A stretch of DNA of 12,670 nt from Pseudomonadota bacterium (GTDB lineage: Bacteria; Pseudomonadota; Gammaproteobacteria; Xanthomonadales; Rhodanobacteraceae): assembly GCA_021777635.1 (NCBI GenBank), contig JAJYDI010000046.1, positions 1 through 12,670 of the forward strand, given 5' to 3'. Below are positions 6,263-12,670 of the stretch, in pieces. The notes beneath the pieces were generated by a model. That model saw only the letters and a list, made by a program, of their open reading frames with translations. It was not told the DNA's origin and made no database searches. A program made the translations under genes and the position numbers. How positions within the stretch are numbered: the stretch's first letter is position 1; each line of letters starts with the position of its first letter.

Positions 6263-6403
6263 GGGCCCGGGCGAACGCCCGCGCGGCGCGCCACGCAAAC
6301 AGCTTTCGGTCTCGGCCGAACAGGATCGTGCCTATCCGGCATACCGGCCACGGCGACGAGGTGCGCCCTAGAGGCTAACCCGCGGCCATCTTCCACCGCG
6401 CCT

Positions 6404-8677
6404 TCAGGGCGTCGTTCCCGGGACGGGTGCTGCCCGGTGCGGGAGCGGGATTGCCTTGCACGGCTTCCCACGCCCGGCGATCTGCGTCTCGAAGAAATCC
6501 GCGATCAGGTGATAGACGTGCTTCTGCATCGCCGGGGTGCTCAGGCCGTGCTTGGCGCCGGGATAGGTCATCAGTTGAAACTGCGTGCCCTGTGTCTGCA
6601 GGGCGCTCATCAGTTCGGTGGAATTGAGAAACAACACGTTGTCGTCGGCCATGCCGTGCACTAGGTACAACGGCGCGGTCAGGCCCTTGAGGTAGGGAAA
6701 CACCGCGCTTTCGGCATACCCTTGGGGATCGTCCTGCGGTCGGCCAAGATAGCGCTCGGTGTAGAAGGTGTCGTAGAGCTTCCAGTTGGTGACCGGCGCG
6801 ACCGCGACGCCACCGGCGAGCTGCGCGGAATCCTTGGCCAGCATCATCACCGTCAGGTAGCCGCCGTAGCTCCAGCCGAACACGCCGATGCGCTGCGGAT
6901 CGACCCAGGGCTGTTGCTGCAGCCAGTCGATGCCGACCATCTGGTCGGCCACCTCGGCGGCGCCGAGATGGTGATCGATCACGTCGGAGAATCGCCGGCC
7001 ACGCCGCGCCATGCCGCGATTGTCCAAGGTGAACACGACGAAGCCGTGCTGCGCCATGTACTCGGCGAACAGGGGCGGCCAGGCGCGTACAACCTGCTGC
7101 GCGGTGGGCCCTCCGTAGTAGGTGTCGAACACCGGGTAGCGCTGGTCGGGATCGAAGCCGAGCGGCTTGTAGAGCCGGTAGTACAGCGTCTGCCCGTCGG
7201 CCGCGGTCAGCGTGCCGAACTCCGGTTTGATGTGGTCCTTGAGGTAGGGCCAATAAGGATGACCGGGTTCGAGCTTGTTCCGCTCGATCCACGCCAGACG
7301 CGCGCCGTCGGCGGCGTGCACGCTGACCTGCGGTGGCTGCTCGGGGCTGGAATACGTATCGACGTAGAAGGCACCGTCGGGAGAGAACTCGGCGACGTGG
7401 GTGCCGTCGCGGCGGCTGATGCGGATCGGCGCGTCGGCGCTGCTGCCGTCGAGCTTCAGCGCATAGATCTGCCGGTCGGGCACGAAGTCACGGTTGGAGC
7501 TGACGTAAGCCAGGCCCTTGGTCTCGTCCACGGCGAGCAGACCGTCGAGGTTCCAGGCGCCAGCGCTGATCGGATGCAGCAGCCGGCCATCGAGGTCGTA
7601 CAAATACAGGTGATGGAAGCCGCTGCGCTCGGAGCCCCAGACAAACTGCGGTTTGTTCTTGAGAAAATGCAGATCGTTGTTGAGGTTGATCCAGGTTCCG
7701 GACGATTCGGTCAGCAGCGTGCGCACGGCCAGCGTGTCGGCATCGACGCGCACCAGCGCGAGGTGTTTCTGGTCGCGCGTCATCCACTGGCAGGACACCG
7801 CCCGGGCGTCGGGCAGCCAGTTGACGCGCACGAGATACTCGGCGTCCGCGGGCGCGGCGACCCAGCGCGGCGCGCCGCCCTGCGGAGCGATCAGGCCCAG
7901 CTGCCAGCGCACGTTCGGATCGCCGGCGAACGGGTAGCGCTGCTTCACCACCGCCGTGCGGTCGGCGTACAGTTCCATGCGCTCGGTTACCGGCACATCG
8001 GCGTCGTCGTAGCGCTCGAAGGCGATTGCGGAGTCGTCCGGAGCCCACCAGTAGCCGGTGCCGCGATCCATTTCCTCCTGCGCGACGAACTCGGCCTCGC
8101 CGTTGTGCACGCTGCCGCCGCCGTCACGAGTCAGTTCGCGCAGCGTGTCGTCCTCAAGGTCGTACACCCACAGGTTCTGGTCACGCACGAACGACACGTA
8201 ACGGCCGCGAGGCGAGATCTTCGGGTCGAGCGCGAAACCGGCGCCGATCGGCAGCGCGCGCACGCGCCGCGTCGCCAGCGTGTACAGGTACAGCTTGCCA
8301 TTGAGTGGGAACAGCAGCTGCGCGCCGTCTGGCGCCCAGTGGTAGTTGACGATGCCGGAATAGATCGCCGTGCGCTCGCGCTCGCGGCGCGCCTTTTCGG
8401 CATCCGACAAGCGTTCACCTTGCGGCTCCAGCGTCTTCGCGGCGACCAGCAGGCGCGTGGTGTGATCCTTGAGGTTGTACTCCCACAGGTTCAGCCGGTA
8501 CTGATCCCCGGCGCTGCCGCGCAGGAAGGTGACTCGCGAGCCGTCCGGCGCGATCTGCACGCGGACCGGGGTCGGCCCACTGAGCGCAGGATCGTCGAAC
8601 AAGCGATTGATGGTGAGCTTGTCGGCCATGGCGGGTGCGGTAATCAGGCAGAGCAGGGCGGCGATCCAGGCGCGCAT
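6404..8677 (-). CDS. Secreted dipeptidyl-peptidase IV-like serine peptidase (family S9)
   Basis: The 757-aa product should be exported and should remove N-terminal dipeptides, typically X-Pro or X-Ala, in the periplasm or outside the cell. The N-terminus MRAWIAALLCLITAPAMA|DK is a Sec signal peptide. Residues 30-500 form the beta-propeller, including EEMDR (201-205), the double-Glu motif that holds the substrate N-terminus. The C-terminal alpha/beta-hydrolase domain carries YYGGP, the nucleophile in GWSYGGY (S603), D678 in GMADDNV and H710 in GAKHG, so the catalytic triad is complete. After the domain comes a short tail ending in RAAPVPGTTP. Length and motifs fit bacterial S9B enzymes, common in Xanthomonadales. 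The start is supported by GGGGA 9 bases upstream. It lies 116 bases downstream of ppc on the same strand, with its own candidate promoter. Confidence 0.93.
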   Translation of the reverse strand: MRAWIAALLCLITAPAMADKLTINRLFDDPALSGPTPVRVQIAPDGSRVTFLRGSAGDQYRLNLWEYNLKDHTTRLLVAAKTLEPQGERLSDAEKARRERERTAIYSGIVNYHWAPDGAQLLFPLNGKLYLYTLATRRVRALPIGAGFALDPKISPRGRYVSFVRDQNLWVYDLEDDTLRELTRDGGGSVHNGEAEFVAQEEMDRGTGYWWAPDDSAIAFERYDDADVPVTERMELYADRTAVVKQRYPFAGDPNVRWQLGLIAPQGGAPRWVAAPADAEYLVRVNWLPDARAVSCQWMTRDQKHLALVRVDADTLAVRTLLTESSGTWINLNNDLHFLKNKPQFVWGSERSGFHHLYLYDLDGRLLHPISAGAWNLDGLLAVDETKGLAYVSSNRDFVPDRQIYALKLDGSSADAPIRISRRDGTHVAEFSPDGAFYVDTYSSPEQPPQVSVHAADGARLAWIERNKLEPGHPYWPYLKDHIKPEFGTLTAADGQTLYYRLYKPLGFDPDQRYPVFDTYYGGPTAQQVVRAWPPLFAEYMAQHGFVVFTLDNRGMARRGRRFSDVIDHHLGAAEVADQMVGIDWLQQQPWVDPQRIGVFGWSYGGYLTVMMLAKDSAQLAGGVAVAPVTNWKLYDTFYTERYLGRPQDDPQGYAESAVFPYLKGLTAPLYLVHGMADDNVLFLNSTELMSALQTQGTQFQLMTYPGAKHGLSTPAMQKHVYHLIADFFETQIAGRGKPCKAIPLPHRAAPVPGTTP

Positions 8678-8704
8678 GGCGCGGTTTCCCCGGTGCGGAA
8701 AATG

Positions 8705-8737
8705 GTGATCAGATCACGATCGTCCGGCGCGCGCCAA
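8705..8737 (-). promoter_or_regulatory. Candidate promoter with overlapping palindromic operator for the DPP-IV-like gene
   Basis: On the minus strand, TTGGCG (8737-8732) and TCTGAT (8713-8708) are spaced by 18 bases, giving a moderate sigma70 match about 30 bases before the start codon. The -10 lies inside a perfect inverted repeat, GTGATC-A-GATCAC on the + strand (8705-8717), a position where a dimeric repressor could block transcription. It resembles a CRP-type half-site pair, but the spacer is 5 rather than 6, so no regulator is named. Confidence 0.3.
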
Positions 8738-8793
8738 GCCTGCCACCCCGAGGCGCCGTGTGGCTTGCGGCCGCCGTCTCCGGCGCTCTGCCC

Positions 8794-11502
8794 TCACCCG
8801 GTGTTCTGAAGCCCCTGCGCCACGCCGTTGACGCTCGCCACCAGCGCGCGGAACAAAGCGTCCGTCGGGCGCCCGGACGCGCGCCAGCGCTGCAGCAGAT
8901 CGACCTGCAGCAGGCTCATGGGATCGACATAGGGATTGCGCAGACGGATCGACAACGCGAGGCGCGGATCGTCTTCCAGCAGCTGGCGCTGGACGCGCAG
9001 GCGCAGAACCCAGTGGCGGCAGCGCTCGAACTCCGCCTGCACCCGCGGAAAGAAGCGCGCATGCAATTCGGCGCCGGCGAGCAGCGAAAATCGCTCGGCG
9101 ATGGCGAGGTCGCTTTTTGCCAGCACCATGCCGACGTCATCGAGCAAGCCACGAAAAAAGGGCCAGTCACGCGCCATCTCCCGCAGAACCTCCTCGCCTG
9201 ATTCGGCGACTGCGCGCTCCAACGCGACGCCGGTGCCGTACCAGCCTGTAAGCCCGGCGCGACACTGCGTCCAGGCGAACACCCAGGGAATCGCGCGCAG
9301 GCTCTCCACGCCGCGCATCCGGCCGCGACGCGGCGGGCGCGAGCCGAGGGTCATGCGCTCGATGACGTCGATCGGAGTGGCGTTGCGGAAATAGTCGTCG
9401 AAGGTCGGCGCATCGACCAGCGCACGGTAGCCTGCGCAGCCTTCGCTGGCCATCCGCTCCATCACGGCCGACCACGAAGCCGCGCGCGGGTCCGGCGCCG
9501 GTGATCGGAGAGAAGCGCGCATGACTGCGCCCGCGGTCTGTTCCAGAGTCCGCAGCGCTAGCGCGCGGATGCCGTACTTGCGGTGGATCACTTCGCCCTG
9601 TTCGGTGACCCGCAGGCTGCCACCCACCGTTCCATGCGGCGCGGCCATCAGCGCCGTGCTGATCCGGCTGCCACCTCGGCTGATCGATCCGCCGCGCCCG
9701 TGGAAGAAGACCAGACCCACACCGGCCGCGTCGGCGACACTTCGCAGTTCGACCTGCGCGCGCTGCAGCGCCCAGCGCGAAGCGACGATGCCACCGTCCT
9801 TGCTCGAATCCGAATAGCCCAGCATCACCCACTGCCGCCGGTCGCGCGCGTCGAGGTGTGCGCCGTAGACGGGATCAGCCAGAAGCGCACGCAGCGCGGC
9901 CGGTGCCGCGCGCAGGTCGTCAATAGTCTCAAACAGCGGTGCCACATCCATCGGCACGCGACCTTGTGCGTCGGTGAATCCGCCCGCCCGCGCCAGTGCC
10001 AGCACGGCGAGCACGTCGGCCGCTGTTTCAGCCATGCTGACGATGTAGGACCCGATCGCATCGCCACCATGGCGGCGCCGGCTGTCGGCCAGGGTGGCAA
10101 AGACCGCGCGCACGCGCGCCGCAGGCTCGGCATCGCTGCGCGGGAGCGTCTTCTCGCCAGCCGCGAACGGTTGCAGGCGCTGCGCCAGAACGCAGGCGTC
10201 GACGTCAACCAGCGCGGGTTCGCCGAAGGCCGCCGCAAGCGCCGCGCGATGCACGGCCGCTTCCTGGCGCACGTCCAGCCGGGCCAGATGAAACCCGAAA
10301 GTGCGCAGGCGGCGTTGCAGGCGGCGCACCGTGAATCCGCCTGCGTGCTCGCCACCGTGTTCGTGCAGACTGGCGGCGATCAGCGCGAGGTCGCCCGCGA
10401 AGGTGTCGGCATCCGGATAGCCGCGCTCCTCGCCCGCGCGGGTCGCCTGCAATCGTGCTTGCATGAGCGTTAGCAGGGAGCGGTAGGGCATGTCGGCGTG
10501 ACGCGGGCGGATCAGCGCCGTGGCCTCCGGAAGCAAAACGCGATAGTCGGCTAGGCGCTGCTGCACCGCCGCGCTCGTGCGCACCCGCTCCGCGGTCTGG
10601 CTGAGCAGCCGCGCGAGCCGCGCGGTTTCGGCCCCATAGCGGTCGAGGATCAGGCCGCGTTGCGCGCGCAGCGTGGCTTCGATGGTGTCGGCGGCTACGC
10701 CGGGATTGCCATCCATGTCACCGCCGACCCAGGTCGCGAAGCGCAGCACGCGAGGCATCTCAATGCCTGCGCCATAGACTTCGGCCAGCGCATCCTCGAA
10801 TGCCTCGTAGAATACTGGTACCACGCGATACAGGGGATCGGCGAGGTAGTAGCTGACGTGCTCCATTTCGTCCTGCACCGAGGGGCGGATCGACGATGCC
10901 TCGCTAGTCTGCCAGCCAGTCGTGATCGCTGTGCGCAGCTGCGCCTCGTCGGTGCGGCGTTCCTGTGGCGTGCGTCGGCCATCCAGGTCCGCGACCAGGC
11001 AGCGCACGATGGTGTATTCCTTCTCCAGCAGCGACCGGCGCACGGCTTCGGTAGGATGGGCAGTGAACACGGGCTCGATGGCGAGCCCCTGCAGCCAGCC
11101 GATCAGGGTGTCGCGAGTCACGCCGTCGGACTTCAGCCTGCCCAGTACGTCTCGCAGGCTCTCCGGCTGCGGCGCGGCTCCCGCACGCTGGTAATCGCGG
11201 TGGCGCCGGATGCGATGCACGCGCTCGGCGATGTTGACGACCTGGAAATAGGTCGAGAAGGCGCGGATCAGCTCTTCGGCGCGCTCCGCGCGATGCCCGC
11301 GCAACGCCCCGGCCAGCGCGTCGGGTGGCGCCACGGTCTGGCGCCGAGCAATGGCGTTACGCCGAATCGTCTCGACTTCGGCAAGGAAGTCGGCGCCCAG
11401 TTGTTCGCCCAGAACGTCCCCCACCAGTGCGCCCAGTCGGCGCACGTCCTCGCGCAGGGGCGCATCCGGCGCCGCGAATTCGATCTCTTGACGGTCATGC
11501 AT
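8794..11502 (-). CDS. ppc: Phosphoenolpyruvate carboxylase
   Basis: The 902-aa, full-length cytoplasmic enzyme carboxylates phosphoenolpyruvate with bicarbonate to give oxaloacetate, refilling the TCA cycle. All family signatures are present: [14 protein letters not shown] with catalytic H149, [10 protein letters not shown] (258-267), [11 protein letters not shown] (561-571, K568), the mobile glycine-rich loop [13 protein letters not shown] (599-611, R603 and R609), RKYGIRA, and the C-terminal QNTG, whose Asn belongs to the aspartate inhibitor site in the Escherichia coli enzyme. The start ATG 11502 has AGGGA 9 bases upstream. No frameshift or missing key residue was seen. The gene is separated from the S41 peptidase gene by 265 bases, mostly taken up by a MITE-like repeat that begins 42 bases from this start codon, so its promoter lies in or beyond that repeat. 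Confidence 0.97.
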   Translation of the reverse strand: MHDRQEIEFAAPDAPLREDVRRLGALVGDVLGEQLGADFLAEVETIRRNAIARRQTVAPPDALAGALRGHRAERAEELIRAFSTYFQVVNIAERVHRIRRHRDYQRAGAAPQPESLRDVLGRLKSDGVTRDTLIGWLQGLAIEPVFTAHPTEAVRRSLLEKEYTIVRCLVADLDGRRTPQERRTDEAQLRTAITTGWQTSEASSIRPSVQDEMEHVSYYLADPLYRVVPVFYEAFEDALAEVYGAGIEMPRVLRFATWVGGDMDGNPGVAADTIEATLRAQRGLILDRYGAETARLARLLSQTAERVRTSAAVQQRLADYRVLLPEATALIRPRHADMPYRSLLTLMQARLQATRAGEERGYPDADTFAGDLALIAASLHEHGGEHAGGFTVRRLQRRLRTFGFHLARLDVRQEAAVHRAALAAAFGEPALVDVDACVLAQRLQPFAAGEKTLPRSDAEPAARVRAVFATLADSRRRHGGDAIGSYIVSMAETAADVLAVLALARAGGFTDAQGRVPMDVAPLFETIDDLRAAPAALRALLADPVYGAHLDARDRRQWVMLGYSDSSKDGGIVASRWALQRAQVELRSVADAAGVGLVFFHGRGGSISRGGSRISTALMAAPHGTVGGSLRVTEQGEVIHRKYGIRALALRTLEQTAGAVMRASLRSPAPDPRAASWSAVMERMASEGCAGYRALVDAPTFDDYFRNATPIDVIERMTLGSRPPRRGRMRGVESLRAIPWVFAWTQCRAGLTGWYGTGVALERAVAESGEEVLREMARDWPFFRGLLDDVGMVLAKSDLAIAERFSLLAGAELHARFFPRVQAEFERCRHWVLRLRVQRQLLEDDPRLALSIRLRNPYVDPMSLLQVDLLQRWRASGRPTDALFRALVASVNGVAQGLQNTG

Positions 11503-11544
11503 GCCCGACGGTCCCTGCGCTGGCGCGGGGGGCAGGCCCCGACA

Positions 11545-11709
11545 CTAGTGTGGTGTCTCGGGAGTACGCATCCGTCCTTCCCGCGACTTTCGTCGCGATA
11601 CAGCGCTGCGACTCGTCGCCATCGCGCGGCCATGGCCCCTCGTCGCGCCGGGCCGCGCACCCAAATCCATTTGGAATTTCTGGCGCGTACTTCCGAGACA
11701 CCACACTAG
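11545..11709. mobile_element. MITE-like palindromic element with 25-bp terminal inverted repeats
   Basis: Arm 11545-11569 starts CTAGTGTGGTGTCTCGG and ends AGTACGC. Its reverse complement occurs at 11685-11709 with one mismatch in 25 (562 against 692). Both ends carry CTAG, which may be a target duplication (or TA within it). The mobile unit would then be 11549-11705, about 157 bp, with ends TGTGGTGTCTCGG. The interior has no credible gene but has small hairpins (CGCGAC-TTTC-GTCGCG near 11582-11597; CCAAAT-CC-ATTTGG near 11671-11684). Size, inverted ends and lack of a transposase fit a non-autonomous MITE, probably mobilised by an IS630/Tc1-like or IS5-like transposase that prefers CTAG/TA targets; the family is an inference. 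It fills most of the ppc upstream region. Confidence 0.75.
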
Positions 11710-11767
11710 CAGGACCGCGTGGCACCGCGGAGTACTCGTCACCCGCCGCCGCCCGCAGGCGGCGGCG

Positions 11768-12670
11768 TCACTGGCAACTGCCGCGAGTCACCGGACAGGG
11801 TGGATAGCTCGGCTGTGTCGGGAACGCCGGCATCCACGGCGGTGGCGGCGGCACCGGGGTCGGCTGCTGTTTGATCTCCTGCGCGAGCACTGCCACCGCT
11901 TTCTCGATCTGGGTGTCGCGACCGGTGCGCGCCAGCAATCCGGGATCGAGATGCTGCTTGATCGAGGGCACCACGCCAATGTTTTCCACCACCCACTTCG
12001 AGTCAGTCCCGTACATGGCAATCTCGGACACCACCTGCGCGCCGCCGTCGAGTAGCTGGAAAGGCGCTTGGTAGCCGCGCACGCCGCCCCAGGTGCGCGA
12101 ACCGATGGTCGGACCAAGGTGATACTGCTGGAAGCGGTAAGCGAAGATGTCGCCGTCCGAAGCCGAGCCGCCATTGATCAGTGCCGCCAGATGGCCGATG
12201 TAGGCATCCTCGGGGCTCTGGTTGTAGGCGCCGTGACGATTGGTCCAGGCCCCGGCCATCTTCTGGTCGAGCTGGTTGAACAGGATGGTGTCGATGAAGC
12301 CGCCGAGATTCCAGCGATCGTCGATGATCAGGCCCGGCTTGGTCAGCTGGCTGTAGTACTGGCGTACAAACTCGTGCAGCCCGGTCGCCTCCATGTCATC
12401 CAGATACACGTAGCCGATGGTGCCGCCCGACAGCTTGCTCACCTCGCGGCGGTTGTCGTTGATCCAGTGCAGCAGGTGCAGCTTGCCGCTGTTGACCACC
12501 GGCCTGACCATGATCGTCCACGGCTTGCCGCCGGGCGACGACGCCAGTTGCAGCGCGATGGTCTGGCCCAGCGTGCCCTGCAGCAGCTGGTAGGGATTGG
12601 TCGGCGCCTTGAGTTCGTGACCGTTGATGGCGAGCACGTAATCGCCCTGGCGAACCTTCAGTCCCGGCTG
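11768..12670 (-). CDS. Tricorn-like S41 peptidase, C-terminal part (partial)
   Basis: The 300 visible residues are the C-terminal part of a larger protein whose N-terminus lies beyond 12670. The first visible residues, QPGLKVRQGDYVLAINGHEL, are the end of a PDZ domain. A tricorn-type core follows: HWINDNRREVSKLSGG, IGYVYLDDM, LIIDDRWNLGGF, then INGGSASDGDIFAYRF, where the Ser before Asp (codon 12160-12158) is the likely nucleophile, GSRTWGGVRGYQ, and VENIGVVPS with the Glu typical of the tricorn charge relay. Family members are serine endopeptidases or tail-specific proteases that degrade peptides, often with an N-terminal beta-propeller and frequently exported in bacteria; location cannot be judged here. 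The last 35 residues form an unusual tail (PTPVPPPPPWMPAFPTQP) with two cysteines near the end. The TGA lies 58 bases from the MITE-like repeat. Confidence 0.88.
   Translation of the reverse strand, partial: QPGLKVRQGDYVLAINGHELKAPTNPYQLLQGTLGQTIALQLASSPGGKPWTIMVRPVVNSGKLHLLHWINDNRREVSKLSGGTIGYVYLDDMEATGLHEFVRQYYSQLTKPGLIIDDRWNLGGFIDTILFNQLDQKMAGAWTNRHGAYNQSPEDAYIGHLAALINGGSASDGDIFAYRFQQYHLGPTIGSRTWGGVRGYQAPFQLLDGGAQVVSEIAMYGTDSKWVVENIGVVPSIKQHLDPGLLARTGRDTQIEKAVAVLAQEIKQQPTPVPPPPPWMPAFPTQPSYPPCPVTRGSCQ

Noticed and set aside
6722..8809. Long open frame on the + strand opposite the DPP-IV-like gene, and similar frames opposite the porin and ppc
   Set aside because: These are antisense shadows with no recognisable domains. 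The opposite strand encodes complete enzymes with full catalytic motifs.
11495..11725. Several short frames across the MITE-like repeat
   Set aside because: They are translations of the repeat itself, low-complexity and Arg/Pro-rich, with no independent support as genes.
1..12670. CRISPR array, tRNA, rRNA, integrase or toxin-antitoxin genes
   Set aside because: No regularly spaced repeats, cloverleaf candidates, rRNA-like sequence or matching protein families were noticed.

Overview
The window is high-GC proteobacterial chromosome. Dense genes, a DPP-IV-type S9 peptidase, a tricorn-like S41 peptidase, an OprB-type outer-membrane porin and an HD-GYP protein together suggest a gammaproteobacterium of the Xanthomonadales (Rhodanobacter/Dyella/Lysobacter-like). 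This assignment is an inference; no rRNA or tRNA is present to confirm it.

Left part, + strand (1-5500). The window opens in the last 43 codons of a uppP/bacA gene (undecaprenyl-diphosphatase). A 528-base gap follows that is not empty: it holds a candidate promoter, two short reading frames (37 and 56 codons, the second proline-rich), a 14-bp hairpin that buries the Shine-Dalgarno of the second frame, and a perfect 10-bp hairpin just before the next gene. Then come an OprB-family porin (452 aa), a divergent SLC11/NRAMP-family metal transporter (462 aa) and a 65-aa single-pass membrane protein whose start overlaps the transporter stop. I read these three as one unit: an outer-membrane pore, an inner-membrane divalent-cation transporter and a small accessory protein. 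The transporter keeps only the aspartate of the canonical metal site, which points to the Mg/Mn NRMT-like clade rather than classical MntH. Next is a second uppP copy broken by one in-frame TGA, then an intact pirin-family cupin.

Right part, - strand (5596-12670). In order of decreasing coordinate: the C-terminal part of a tricorn-like S41 peptidase with a proline-rich tail, full-length phosphoenolpyruvate carboxylase (ppc), a secreted dipeptidyl-peptidase IV-like S9 peptidase, and a small stand-alone HD-GYP protein. A MITE-like palindromic element of about 160 bp with 25-bp inverted ends sits 42 bp upstream of the ppc start codon, inside the only space available for its promoter.

The most original material is the structured leader with small ORFs in front of the porin/NRAMP-like/small-protein cassette. 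The nonsense-interrupted uppP and the mobile element in the ppc upstream region come next. No CRISPR array, tRNA, rRNA, integrase or phage gene was seen.
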